Origin: Desulfurococcales archaeon
GTDB taxonomy: Archaea > Thermoproteota > Thermoprotei_A > Sulfolobales > NBVN01
DNA length: 16,734 bases
Reading direction: 5' to 3'
Assembly (NCBI GenBank): GCA_021163585.1
Contig: JAGGTW010000025.1
Location: 1 to 16,734 of the forward strand
Under the pieces are notes generated by a model that did not search any database, had not been told where the DNA came from, and worked only from the letters and a program-made list of their open reading frames with translations. Below, piece after piece: positions 1 to 7,533 of this stretch (within the stretch, counting starts at the first letter, position 1; the number at the start of each line of letters is the position of its first letter). A program made the position numbers and the translations under genes.

Positions 1-81
1 CTTGAGGTTGCTCAAGAAGTAGTGTATATGTAGTAAGGCCTACCCATTAATTAACTGCTGCATGCCCTTAAGTTGTAGTTA

Positions 82-91
82 ACTTAATTTA
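82..91 (+). promoter_or_regulatory. Candidate TATA box of the carboxyltransferase operon
   Basis: The AT-rich stretch ACTTAATTTA lies about 35 bases before the ATG at 124. Archaeal transcription normally starts about 25 bases after the TATA centre, which would put the 5' end near 112 and leave a leader of about a dozen bases. A second AT-rich run, TTTATTACTTA at 100-110, is too close to the start codon to serve a leadered transcript. Position and composition are the only evidence. Confidence 0.35.
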
Positions 92-123
92 GGTTTGCCT
101 TTATTACTTAGTGGTTATTGGGC

Positions 124-1692
124 ATGGGTGAGAGGCCCGAAGTTCTGAAGCTCATGGAGATGAGGAAGAAGGCACTACTTGGCGGCGGTAAGGAAGCTAT
201 TGAGAAGCAACATGCGAAAGGAAAGCTAACAGCTAGGGAGAGGATAGACCTCCTAGTGGATCCTAATTCTTTCTTAGAAGTCGACATGTTCGTCAGGCAC
301 AGAGCTACGGAATTCGGAATGGATAAGAGATTTGCTTATGGGGATGGGGTGGTCACCGGACTCGCTACAGTGGGGGGCAGGAGAGTGGTTGTCATAGCTC
401 AGGACTTCACGTTCATGGGTGGCTCACTCGGTGAGATGCACGCAGCCAAGATAGTTAAGGCGATGAACTACGCCCTCAGTTCCGGGATACCAGTTATATT
501 TCTTAATGACTCAGGGGGTGCGAGAATTCAAGAAGGTGTGGACTCGCTGAAGGGCTACGGTGACATATTCTACATGAATGTAATGGCCTCAGGCGTCATA
601 CCTCAAATAGCTGCTATAATGGGTCCCTGTGCAGGTGGGGCGGTTTACTCACCCGCACTAATGGACTTCATAGTAATGGTTAAGGGCACTTCATTCATGT
701 TTATTACAGGTCCCAGGGTAGTTAAGGCAGCTATAGGTGAGGTAGTTAATGAGCAGCAGCTCGGCGGGGCTGAAGTCCATGCTACTAAGTCTGGAATGGC
801 GCACTTCATAGCTAATAATGATGAGGAGGCGGTAGGAATAATCAAGAAGCTCCTCTCATACCTCCCTAGTAATAACGCCGAGGACCCGCCAGTAGTCCAG
901 ACAGGTGACCCACCTAATAGGGCAGATCCTGAGCTAGATGCCATAGTACCTGAGGACCCGAATCAAGCGTATGATATGAAGGAAATAATTAGGAGAGTAC
1001 TCGATAAAGACACCTTCTTTGAGGTACATGAGCTCTGGGCCAGAAACGCTATAGTTGGTTTCGGTAGACTTAATGGCAGGGTGGTGGGTGTAGTAGCTAA
1101 TCAGCCAGCGTACTTAGCCGGGGTTCTCGACATAGACTCATCAGATAAAATAGCGTCATTCGTTAGGTTCTGTGACGCCTTCAACATACCAATAGTTACT
1201 TTCGTTGACGTACCGGGCTACCTCCCAGGCACTAGGCAGGAGCACGGCGGCATAATAAGGCATGGTGCTAAGGTACTGTACGCGTACTCAGAAGCTACGG
1301 TACCCAAGCTGACCGTAGTCATTAGAAAGGCGTATGGCGGGGCCTACATAGCTATGAGCTCCAAGCACTTAGGTGCTGACTTCGTAGCTGCGTGGCCTAC
1401 AGCTGAAATAGCTGTCATGGGACCCGAAGGAGCCGCACAAATAATTTGGAGGAAAGAGCTAGCAGTAGCTAAAACTAGTGAGGAAAGAAAGAAAATGCTT
1501 GAAAAGTTTGTGCAGGAGTACAGGGAGAGGGTGGCTAATCCATACGTAGCTGCTGGCAGGGGCTACATAGATACCGTAGTGAAACCCAGGGAGACGAGGC
1601 CCACACTAATTAAGGCCTTAGAGTACTTAGTAAGCAAGAGAGAAACCAGGGTCTGGGTTCCACCTAAAAAGCACGGTTTAATGCCAGTCTAG
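124..1692 (+). CDS. mmdA: Acyl-CoA carboxyltransferase (methylmalonyl-CoA decarboxylase alpha / propionyl-CoA carboxylase beta)
   Basis: This protein of 522 residues belongs to the biotin-dependent carboxyltransferase family (MmdA, PccB, transcarboxylase 12S). It moves a carboxyl group between an acyl-CoA and carboxybiotin in the cytoplasm. It shows the N-terminal GKLTARERIDLLVD motif, the first crotonase-type half with GGARIQEGVDSLKGYG and GPCAGGAVYSPAL, and the second half with FVDVPGYLPG, RKAYGGAYIAMSSKHLGAD and AEIAVMGPEGA. It ends in the family's usual PPKKHG tail. Length is normal. I chose ATG 124 over an in-frame TTG at 118 because it is the stronger codon; neither has a clear ribosome-binding site. 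Ile409 occupies the place of the Asp that favours propionyl-CoA in actinobacterial PccB. A small Ala-rich gene and a biotin carrier follow. With no biotin carboxylase or pump subunit in the window, decarboxylase and carboxylase roles cannot be told apart. Confidence 0.9.
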   Translation: MGERPEVLKLMEMRKKALLGGGKEAIEKQHAKGKLTARERIDLLVDPNSFLEVDMFVRHRATEFGMDKRFAYGDGVVTGLATVGGRRVVVIAQDFTFMGGSLGEMHAAKIVKAMNYALSSGIPVIFLNDSGGARIQEGVDSLKGYGDIFYMNVMASGVIPQIAAIMGPCAGGAVYSPALMDFIVMVKGTSFMFITGPRVVKAAIGEVVNEQQLGGAEVHATKSGMAHFIANNDEEAVGIIKKLLSYLPSNNAEDPPVVQTGDPPNRADPELDAIVPEDPNQAYDMKEIIRRVLDKDTFFEVHELWARNAIVGFGRLNGRVVGVVANQPAYLAGVLDIDSSDKIASFVRFCDAFNIPIVTFVDVPGYLPGTRQEHGGIIRHGAKVLYAYSEATVPKLTVVIRKAYGGAYIAMSSKHLGADFVAAWPTAEIAVMGPEGAAQIIWRKELAVAKTSEERKKMLEKFVQEYRERVANPYVAAGRGYIDTVVKPRETRPTLIKALEYLVSKRETRVWVPPKKHGLMPV

Positions 1693-1695
1693 GAG

Positions 1696-1983
1696 GTGGT
1701 CGCGACGTCGCTCTTCAGGAAGAAAATACGCTTCAAGAGAATAGAGAGGAAGAAGGTAGACGCACGCAAGTTAGCTGCTGCAGCAGTTGCTGTAGGTATT
1801 CATGAGATGCTTCAAGAATATGCCGCAGCTGCTGCGGCAGCTATTGAGTTCCATAAGTTACTTGAGGAAATAACACTACCCGAGGTTGCTGCCCCAGAAA
1901 TTGTTACCCAACCTTGGATTATTTCTTGGAGACTTGAAGCTTCTGCTCACCTGCATAGGAGGGGGAGGGTCGGGCCATGGTGA
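1696..1983 (+). CDS. Small Ala-rich protein within the acyl-CoA carboxyltransferase operon
   Basis: An open frame of 95 codons sits between the carboxyltransferase and the biotin carrier, 3 bases after the former and overlapping the latter by 7. It has a basic N-terminus (FRKKIRFKRIERKK), then two similar helical units, each an Ala run ending in xHxxLxE (about residues 28-43 and 44-60), and a tail WRLEASAHLHRRGR. Position suggests an accessory or assembly subunit. The tail loosely recalls C-termini of the small MmdD/MmdE/OadG subunits of Na+ pumps, but the hydrophobic anchor helix of MmdD/OadG is absent, so that is only a guess. The start is odd: AGGAGGTGGT (1691-1700) is an excellent ribosome-binding site, yet the only standard start nearby (GTG 1696) lies inside it. 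The in-frame codon at the right spacing is ACG at 1705. Confidence 0.6.
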   Translation: MVATSLFRKKIRFKRIERKKVDARKLAAAAVAVGIHEMLQEYAAAAAAAIEFHKLLEEITLPEVAAPEIVTQPWIISWRLEASAHLHRRGRVGPW

Positions 1984-2420
1984 AGTATAGGGTGAAAATT
2001 AAGGGTAAAGAGTATGTTGTTGAAATAAAGGAGAAGAAAGGTAATACTTACGTAGTTAGCGTTGATGGGGAGATATTTGAGGTAGTGACAGAAGAAGCAC
2101 CTGCTGAAGCTGCCCCCTTACCCACAACACCCCCGCAAGAAGTTGCAACAGCCCCAGCAAAGCCAGCTACAGCCCCCACAATACCTAAGCCAGCACCACC
2201 TGTGTCTGGGAAGACAGTGTCTGCCCCCGCACCAGGTAAGATACTTGAGGTTAGGGTTAAGCCAGGTGACAGAGTCATGGAGAGCTCCGTAATTGCGGTT
2301 ATGGAGTCCATGAAGATGACTATGGAGATCTATGCCGGTACTTCAGGCGTAGTCAAGGAGGTCAGAGTGAGTCCCGGGGACTTCGTGGAATTAGGGCAGG
2401 TAATTGCCGTTATCGAGTAG
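1977..2420 (+). CDS. mmdC: Biotin carboxyl carrier protein (gamma subunit)
   Basis: This 147-residue biotin carrier holds the carboxyl group on a biotinylated lysine and swings it to the neighbouring carboxyltransferase. An N-terminal beta-rich segment (about 1-36) precedes a flexible Ala/Pro/Thr linker (about 40-78). The C-terminal biotinyl domain follows (about 79-147), starting VSAPAPGKI and containing MESMKM. The biotin acceptor is Lys113; the usual Ala before MKM is Ser here, a common variant. Two GD(R/F)V turns mark the lipoyl/biotinyl hammerhead fold. ATG 1977 is preceded by AGGAGGGGGAGGG and overlaps the previous gene by 7 bases, so translation is probably coupled. Length and layout match gamma subunits of archaeal methylmalonyl-CoA decarboxylase and free-standing AccB proteins. 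Confidence 0.92.
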   Translation: MVKYRVKIKGKEYVVEIKEKKGNTYVVSVDGEIFEVVTEEAPAEAAPLPTTPPQEVATAPAKPATAPTIPKPAPPVSGKTVSAPAPGKILEVRVKPGDRVMESSVIAVMESMKMTMEIYAGTSGVVKEVRVSPGDFVELGQVIAVIE

Positions 2421-2433
2421 GTGCTATATGGAG

Positions 2434-2447
2434 AAATACTTAACTAA
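2434..2447 (+). promoter_or_regulatory. Candidate BRE/TATA element before the BtpA-family gene
   Basis: AAATACTTAACTAA lies about 50 bases before the ATG at 2492, between two genes transcribed in the same direction. Initiation about 25 bases on would leave a leader of roughly 20-25 bases that contains AGGAAG, a weak ribosome-binding site. A similar AAATACTTA string occurs before the deacetylase gene. Confidence 0.35.
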
Positions 2448-2491
2448 AGATTTTTCAATAAGTAAAGCCAAATTCTCTTCAGGAAGCAATT

Positions 2492-3304
2492 ATGGTTACT
2501 GAACTCCCCTTTAGGTTTAAGCCATTCATAGTCGGTATGGTTCATGTCGGCCCCCTACCAGGCTCTCCAGCATTCAGGGACGACGTCAACGTGATCATAG
2601 ATGAAGCAGTAGAAAATGCTGTGGCGCTGGAGGAGGGCGGTGTTGACGGTGTCTTAGTCGAGAACTTCTATGACGCACCCTACCCTAGTGAGCGCGCTGA
2701 CCCCGCAACAATCGCTTCACTGGCATTAATTGTTAGGGAAGTTAAGAAAGCCGTGAGCATTCCTGTAGGTGTTAACGTGCTGAGGAACTGCTGTCTGGAG
2801 GCAATGGCTATTGCCCACGTATGCGGAGCTTCCTATATTAGAGTTAATGCATTCTCTGAAGTAGTGGTCAGTGACCAGGGAGTCCTGAAGCCTAGGGCGT
2901 ACGATCTAATGAGGTATAGGGGCTACTTACGTGCAGAGCACGTAGCTGTACTAGCTGATGTGCATGTGAAGCACGCTGCGCCATTAGTTGCCAGACCTAT
3001 TGAATTAGTTGCTCTAGAAGCTGTTGAGAGAGGATTAGCTGACGCAGTTATAGTTAGTGGTGAGGCAACAGGCTTTGAGGTAAACATTAAGGACTTGATT
3101 AAGGTGAAGAACACGATTCCTAAAGTACCTGTTATTGTGGGTAGTGGGGTGATAGCTGAGAATGCTGCGAGGTACTTGAGCTTGGCTGACGGAGCTATTG
3201 TGGGCACGTACTTTAAGAAGGGGAGGCGTGTGAGTAGGGAGAGAGTAAGGAAGTTGATTGACTCTATAATGCACTTAAGGAAGGAAACCGGTACTTCCAC
3301 GTAA
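2492..3304 (+). CDS. BtpA/SgcQ-family TIM-barrel protein
   Basis: The 270-residue product belongs to the BtpA/SgcQ family of (beta/alpha)8-barrel proteins. Recognisable points are the N-terminal FIVGMVHVGPLPGSP signature, the DGVLVENFYDAPY block, the VGVNVLRN strand, the VLADVHVKHA strand and the C-terminal phosphate-binding-like VIVGSGV...DGAIVGTYFKK. BtpA was named for an effect on photosystem I accumulation in cyanobacteria, which cannot be its role in an archaeon. SgcQ is an uncharacterised sugar-operon protein. A sugar-phosphate or nucleoside-related enzyme is likely, but the substrate is unknown. The start at ATG 2492 gives the family N-terminus and normal length. It lies 71 bases after the biotin carrier gene behind its own possible promoter, and 40 bases before HMG-CoA reductase. 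Confidence 0.85.
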   Translation: MVTELPFRFKPFIVGMVHVGPLPGSPAFRDDVNVIIDEAVENAVALEEGGVDGVLVENFYDAPYPSERADPATIASLALIVREVKKAVSIPVGVNVLRNCCLEAMAIAHVCGASYIRVNAFSEVVVSDQGVLKPRAYDLMRYRGYLRAEHVAVLADVHVKHAAPLVARPIELVALEAVERGLADAVIVSGEATGFEVNIKDLIKVKNTIPKVPVIVGSGVIAENAARYLSLADGAIVGTYFKKGRRVSRERVRKLIDSIMHLRKETGTST

Positions 3305-3344
3305 TTTTAAGGAAACCATAATACCTCTATTCAAAACAATTGAT

Positions 3345-4628
3345 TTGGGCTACCGATTGAGTAGATCATCCAGGATTCCTGGCTTCCATAAATTACCCAT
3401 AAGTGAGAGAATTGAGCTGCTAAAGGACTTCGCTGGCTTAAGTACTGAGGATGTTGAAGTACTTAAGAAGTGCGGTGCGCTGGGTCTTGACATAGCTGAG
3501 AAAATGATCGAGAGTGTCGTCGGTACCTTAGAGCTCCCGCTGGGTATAGCTACTAATTTCCTCATTAATGGTAGGGACTACCTCATACCTATGGCTATCG
3601 AGGAGCCGTCAGTAGTCGCCGCAGCTTCTAATGCAGCTAAGATGTGCCGTGCGGGCGGGGGACTATTTGCAAGAGCTACCGAATCACTCATGATTTCCCA
3701 GATACAGCTGGTTAAGGTGCCATCACCGCATACGGCAGCCTACAAGATTCTTGAAAGAAAAGAAGAAATAATCGAGTTAGCCAACTCGACTGACCCAGTA
3801 CTAATTAAGTTGGGAGGCGGCGTTAGGGACGTTGAGGTCAGAGTCATTAAGTCACCTCAGGGCCCGATGGTCATCACGCACCTGATAGTTGATGTCAAGG
3901 ATGCTATGGGCGCTAATACAGTTAATACCATGGCTGAGGCAGTGGCGCCTCTCCTAGAGAAGTGGACAGGGGGCAAGGTGTACTTGAGGATCGTGTCAAA
4001 TCTTGCTGACAGGAGGTTAGTTCGCGCGTGGACTAAAGTGCCTAAGGATGCGGTGGGTGGTGAGGACGTAGTTGACGGGATCGTCTATGCCTGGGCATTT
4101 GCGGCTGCCGACCCGTACAGGGCGGCCACACACAATAAGGGAATAATGAATGGCGTGATAGCGGTGGCGCTGGCTACTGGGCAGGATACTAGGGCTTTAG
4201 AAGCTGGGGCGCATGCGTACGCTGCAAGGAGGGGCAGGTACGAACCACTCAGTACTTGGGAAAAAGACGAGAACGGGGATTTGGTAGGTTATCTTGAGAT
4301 GCCTATGGCTATAGGAGTAGTCGGTGGAGCCACTAGGGTTAACCCAGTAGCTAAGGTCTCACTCAAGATATTACGGGTTAAGACGGCTAGAGAGCTAGCT
4401 GAGATCATGGGTGCTGTCGGACTGGCACAGAACTTAGCTGCGTTGAGAGCGCTAGCCACCGAAGGCATTCAGAGGGGGCACATGAAGCTGCATGCCAGGC
4501 AGCTAGCAATAAGTGCTGGAGCAGTAGGTGATGAAGTAGATAAGGTGGTTGAGGAGATGATCAAGGAGGGCGTAATAAGAGCTGATAAAGCCAGGGAGAT
4601 ACTCGAGAAAATAAGGAGTAAGAGGTAG
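3345..4628 (+). CDS. mvaA: Hydroxymethylglutaryl-CoA reductase, class II (bacterial type)
   Basis: This enzyme reduces HMG-CoA to mevalonate, the committed step to archaeal isoprenoid lipids. The 427 residues match the class II enzyme typified by Pseudomonas mevalonii along the whole length. The pattern opens SRIPGFHKL and includes GTLELPLGIATNFLINGRDYLIPMAIEEPS, DAMGANTVNTMAEAVAPLLE, RIVSNLADRRLVRA, DPYRAATHNKGIMNG and ATEGIQRGHMKLHAR. The catalytic set is visible: Glu87, Lys265, Asp281 and His379. TTG 3345 is the first start; a second TTG at 3357 directly precedes the conserved SRSSRIPGF. Neither has a ribosome-binding site, so a leaderless or short-leader message is possible. It is co-directional with the BtpA gene and ends convergently with the isomerase gene. 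Most crenarchaea are expected to use the class I enzyme, so transfer from bacteria or another archaeon is likely in its history. Confidence 0.96.
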   Translation: MGYRLSRSSRIPGFHKLPISERIELLKDFAGLSTEDVEVLKKCGALGLDIAEKMIESVVGTLELPLGIATNFLINGRDYLIPMAIEEPSVVAAASNAAKMCRAGGGLFARATESLMISQIQLVKVPSPHTAAYKILERKEEIIELANSTDPVLIKLGGGVRDVEVRVIKSPQGPMVITHLIVDVKDAMGANTVNTMAEAVAPLLEKWTGGKVYLRIVSNLADRRLVRAWTKVPKDAVGGEDVVDGIVYAWAFAAADPYRAATHNKGIMNGVIAVALATGQDTRALEAGAHAYAARRGRYEPLSTWEKDENGDLVGYLEMPMAIGVVGGATRVNPVAKVSLKILRVKTARELAEIMGAVGLAQNLAALRALATEGIQRGHMKLHARQLAISAGAVGDEVDKVVEEMIKEGVIRADKAREILEKIRSKR

Positions 4629-4640
4629 GCACATTAGGAG

Positions 4641-4651
4641 CTTTTTTATTT
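4641..4651 (+). terminator. T-rich terminator after HMG-CoA reductase
   Basis: CTTTTTTATTT begins 13 bases after the reductase stop, in the 28-base gap between two convergent genes. Archaeal RNA polymerase stops at such T tracts without needing a hairpin, and none is seen. The reverse strand has only A's here, so it serves the plus strand. Confidence 0.6.
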
Positions 4652-4656
4652 AAGGT

Positions 4657-5637
4657 CTAATCCAGCTTGAGCAAGCTCTTAAGGAATGCCTTATACCTAC
4701 TTATTGATTTCGTCACCCTAGGATCGATCCCTAATTCAAGAGCAAACTTTACGGAGGCGATGCCGACGACTTGAGACCACTTAAGAACGTCTCCTACGTA
4801 GTCGCTACCGTCAATCTCGAGGTCCTTAACTGGGACTCCTGAGGCCTTAAGGTGGTCAGCAACAAACTTCATTATTTCATTACCTGCCTCCTTGAATACT
4901 ATGGCAGCTACGGGCTCTCTCCAGCCCTCCCAACCCACAATGTCATTGTGACCCCACTCAGGTACTACCTCTGCCTTAGCTAGTACCTTAGCGTTTTCAT
5001 TAAATTCATTCTTAGCCCTCACAGCCAGAGGGTAGTACTTCGTACTTGCTATAAAGAACGGGATCCTACCCGCTACTGCCTTAATAACTTCCTCAGCTAG
5101 TGCATCAGCCCTCTCTCTATTCCTTAAGACATTGATGGAGTTCTTTAAGTCGTTGTGAAGCCCCAGCCCCAGTTCTTTGAGGAGCTTAAGCGTGCTGAGG
5201 AGAAGTGCTGGAAAGGCTGATCGGGGCGCGTAGCCACTATCTACTTGAATGTACGGCAATTCCTCCTTAACCGCTAGTTCAATTAATCTACCTCCTGAAG
5301 CAATGGCAGCTGCCTTAACACCCTTACTTATGCCTTCCTTAACTACGTGCAGTGTTTCCATAGTATTTCCGGAGTAGCTCACCGCGATCATCAGCCAACC
5401 CTCTCCAACCCACTTAGGAAGTGTAAAATCCTTGACAATAGTTACTGGGATATCTAGTACCTCAGTAGCTAATACATACACTACATCACCAACTATTCCT
5501 GACCCGCCCATACCTACTACTACCAAGCCCTTGTAGGGCGGCTCCCAGACTCTGCCATGAACGCTGTACTCCAGCGCCTTCACTGCTTGAGTGAACCAAT
5601 TATAGTAATCATTAAGGAACTCACCCACATTTTCCAC
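4657..5637 (-). CDS. Bifunctional phosphoglucose/phosphomannose isomerase
   Basis: The 326-residue protein belongs to the crenarchaeal PGI/PMI family, which interconverts fructose 6-phosphate with glucose 6-phosphate and mannose 6-phosphate. It has two SIS domains. The first carries VVVGMGGSGIVGD and the sugar-phosphate-binding SYSGNTMET. Later come SGYAPRSAFP, with Arg139 in the place of an active-site Arg, then NEFNENAK with Glu214, and PEWGHND with His230. Glu and His, 16 residues apart, correspond to the catalytic pair known in Pyrobaculum PGI/PMI. GTG 5637 is the first start. GTG 5628 has GGTGG six bases upstream and may be the real one; they differ by three residues. Mannose 6-phosphate could feed sugar donors for the glycosyltransferases further along, which is inference. 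It lies 66 bases downstream of the KaiC-linked pair on the same strand. Confidence 0.94.
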   Translation of the reverse strand: MENVGEFLNDYYNWFTQAVKALEYSVHGRVWEPPYKGLVVVGMGGSGIVGDVVYVLATEVLDIPVTIVKDFTLPKWVGEGWLMIAVSYSGNTMETLHVVKEGISKGVKAAAIASGGRLIELAVKEELPYIQVDSGYAPRSAFPALLLSTLKLLKELGLGLHNDLKNSINVLRNRERADALAEEVIKAVAGRIPFFIASTKYYPLAVRAKNEFNENAKVLAKAEVVPEWGHNDIVGWEGWREPVAAIVFKEAGNEIMKFVADHLKASGVPVKDLEIDGSDYVGDVLKWSQVVGIASVKFALELGIDPRVTKSISRYKAFLKSLLKLD

Positions 5638-5703
5638 CGACTTAATTACTAAGGGATAGTTGATAATGATTACGACTCAATTAATGTAGGTCAGCACCCA
5701 GTC

Positions 5704-6081
5704 CTATCCCTTGAACCACTTTCTCGCCTTATCCTTAAGTACTTTGACGGAGTACGCTATGAATTCTACTTTATTACCTGCGATCAAGGCTTCTACAGCT
5801 TTCCTCCCATCCTCACTCCCTGCCTCAGTAAGTGGTTTGAGGAGGTACCTGATAAACCTCTGCGTAGTATCCTTGTTTCTGAAGTAAGTATTCAAAACAT
5901 CTACAAACCCGTTAGGGTCCTTTATGAGTAGCTCAGTTATGTATGACCCGTACTTTTTCATGGCAAGCGAATTAAGGGCTATCAGCATGCCTGGCGCGCC
6001 CTTTCTGAGCCTATCCTCTGCTAAGTACTTAATGTACGCTAGCACGATCTTAGTGTCTATGTCCTCGCTTACTTCACTCAT
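5704..6081 (-). CDS. Small helical protein coupled to the KaiC-like ATPase
   Basis: I do not recognise this 125-residue protein with certainty. ATG 6081 overlaps the stop of the KaiC-like gene (ATGA), and GAGGTGG lies just upstream, so the pair is translationally coupled and the products probably act together. The sequence is almost all helix, highly charged, with no cysteine, signal peptide or membrane segment. LLIKDPNGFVDVLNTYFRN (51-69) and EFIAYSVKVLKDKARKWF (106-123) align with two blocks in the 165-residue protein at 8926-9423. This layout resembles the small NitrOD5-type domains found with KaiC proteins in archaea, but that is from memory and unproven. A role as a binding partner or output domain of the ATPase is the simplest inference. 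Confidence 0.8.
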   Translation of the reverse strand: MSEVSEDIDTKIVLAYIKYLAEDRLRKGAPGMLIALNSLAMKKYGSYITELLIKDPNGFVDVLNTYFRNKDTTQRFIRYLLKPLTEAGSEDGRKAVEALIAGNKVEFIAYSVKVLKDKARKWFKG

Positions 6082-7463
6082 TGACCGCCGACCACCTCGA
6101 TCTGGAATTCCCCTCCCTCCTTGTACTGAACGTAGAGGGGCTTCACAGGTCCTGAAACAGTTATTGGGTGCGGCTCTAAGTATAGGTAGAGCCTGCTGTC
6201 CCTCCACTCAGGCCTTACCTTAATAATTAGGTCGTAGATGTCCAGCGGTATCGGTATTTCCTCACTTGATTTTACATTATATATGTAGAAGGAGGTTATA
6301 CCTAACTTCCTCCTCAGTAGCAAATTGTTAAGATGCTGCCTGAAGAAGTCGTCCCAGTCATTGCTGTGCACCATCGGTACCTGCTGCAGTGAGTCAAACA
6401 CGAGGAACGTTGGGTTTATTCTAGTGTCTGACTCCCTGTTGTACTGGGACATTACGTAGAGGGGCTTCGCAGTCGGATTTATTGAGTCAATGATTATCCT
6501 AGATAGCTCAACATTGAATTTCTTAGCATGTGCCTTGACTGCCTGCCTTATGAGCTGAGGCGGCTTAGAGTACGTTCTAATTAGGAGTGTGCCGCCGTAC
6601 CTGGCTATGTAGCCCAGGACCCACCAGATGAGTAGCGGCAGTACTGAGGCAGGCTCCCTGACTATGAAGGCTATTTGAGAGCCCTTCCTTAGGTAGCCGC
6701 CGCACAGGAACCTTATTTCCTTGGCGTGAGGTATGTAGATCTGTGCCTCACTAGGTGCTGGGATCTCCTCCATTCTTGGAGGGAGGTAGACCTTGATGCC
6801 TACACCGGGGGCTATGTCGAAGTACAGTTCAGCGTAGGGTATTGATGTACCCCTCATCTTCCTGATCTCCATCTTCCTGACAAGTACGCCATTCTCTATG
6901 GTTGACTTCAGTATTATTACACCGTCAACGAGGAATTCCTCGACACCGTAGCCAACGGAGGGGGCGCCTATGGGGAGTTCTGAAATGAGTATCCCCGTAA
7001 TACCTAGAGGCTTCAGACCGTTTACCATCGCGTTCTTTATTAGCTCCCTCGTCAGCCTGAAGCCAGCAACTTGAGTTATGGCTGTTGCTGAGTCCATGAC
7101 AACCCTCTTAGCGTTCATCTTAACTATCGCGTCCATGAACTCCTTGAGGGCGTCCTCGATCCCCTCAAAAGTTGATGTCTGGATCCCCTCAATGTAGTGT
7201 ACTAACCCCCTACGCTCAAGCTCCTCAAAGTCCATTCCTAAGGCACGCATAAATCTGTAAAAGTCGTTCTTAGGTTCTAAGAAGCTTAAGTAGACACCAG
7301 GCTCCTTAAACCTCTTAGCCCCCTCATAAATAAACTTCGCTGACAGTGTAGTCTTGCCAGCGCCTGGGTGCCCAGCAACGAGTATTATGTCTCCTCGTGG
7401 GAACCCCCCATTAAGAAGCTCGTCAAGCTCGTCAATGCCCGTCGGGCACATCTCTATGCTCAT
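6078..7463 (-). CDS. KaiC-like double-domain ATPase with degenerate second domain
   Basis: This cytoplasmic RecA-fold ATPase has 461 residues. Domain 1 begins TGIDELDELLNGGFPRGD and has an intact Walker A GHPGAGKTT (31-39), Walker B RVVMDS with Asp124, and KMEIRKMRGT (198-205 region), the KaiC arginine/lysine loop. Where KaiC proteins normally have two glutamates after the second strand, this one reads SFLEP: the first is Leu62 and only Glu63 remains. Domain 2 (about 245-461) keeps the start (LCGGYLRKGSQIAFIV), a Walker B-like FLVFDS with Asp357 and an overall KaiC-like pattern. Its P-loop is REPASVLPLL, without GKT, so it should not bind ATP normally. ATG 7463 follows GGTGAT directly. The downstream small gene overlaps by 4 bases. 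Such proteins often act in archaeal signalling; the specific role here is unknown, and no clock function is implied. Confidence 0.88.
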   Translation of the reverse strand: MSIEMCPTGIDELDELLNGGFPRGDIILVAGHPGAGKTTLSAKFIYEGAKRFKEPGVYLSFLEPKNDFYRFMRALGMDFEELERRGLVHYIEGIQTSTFEGIEDALKEFMDAIVKMNAKRVVMDSATAITQVAGFRLTRELIKNAMVNGLKPLGITGILISELPIGAPSVGYGVEEFLVDGVIILKSTIENGVLVRKMEIRKMRGTSIPYAELYFDIAPGVGIKVYLPPRMEEIPAPSEAQIYIPHAKEIRFLCGGYLRKGSQIAFIVREPASVLPLLIWWVLGYIARYGGTLLIRTYSKPPQLIRQAVKAHAKKFNVELSRIIIDSINPTAKPLYVMSQYNRESDTRINPTFLVFDSLQQVPMVHSNDWDDFFRQHLNNLLLRRKLGITSFYIYNVKSSEEIPIPLDIYDLIIKVRPEWRDSRLYLYLEPHPITVSGPVKPLYVQYKEGGEFQIEVVGGQ

Positions 7464-7494
7464 ATCACCAGCACCCCTAAACTAAATCAAAATA

Positions 7495-7515
7495 CACCCT
7501 ATTATTAATATCTCT
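7495..7515 (-). promoter_or_regulatory. AT-rich promoter region of the KaiC-like operon
   Basis: On the minus strand, TTAAGAGATATTAATAATAG lies 32-50 bases before the ATG at 7463. ATATTAATAA is a plausible TATA element. It would place initiation near 7478, leaving a short leader that contains the GGTGAT ribosome-binding site. CTCTTTAAGAG, a near-perfect palindrome, sits at its upstream edge. Confidence 0.35.
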
Positions 7516-7533
7516 TAAAGAGTAGGGTCGTAC

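Noticed and set aside
1..33. Ten codons ending at TAG (LEVAQEVVYM), possible tail of an upstream gene
   Set aside because: Too short to support; the other frames close early too, so it may be chance.
1819..1845. GC-rich palindrome GCCGCAGC-T-GCTGCGGC inside the Ala-rich gene
   Set aside because: It follows from runs of GCN/GCC alanine codons rather than a separate signal.
6082..6207. Extension of the 125-residue protein upstream (another 42 codons)
   Set aside because: It overlaps the end of the KaiC-like gene in another frame; ATG 6081 has the ATGA overlap and a ribosome-binding site.
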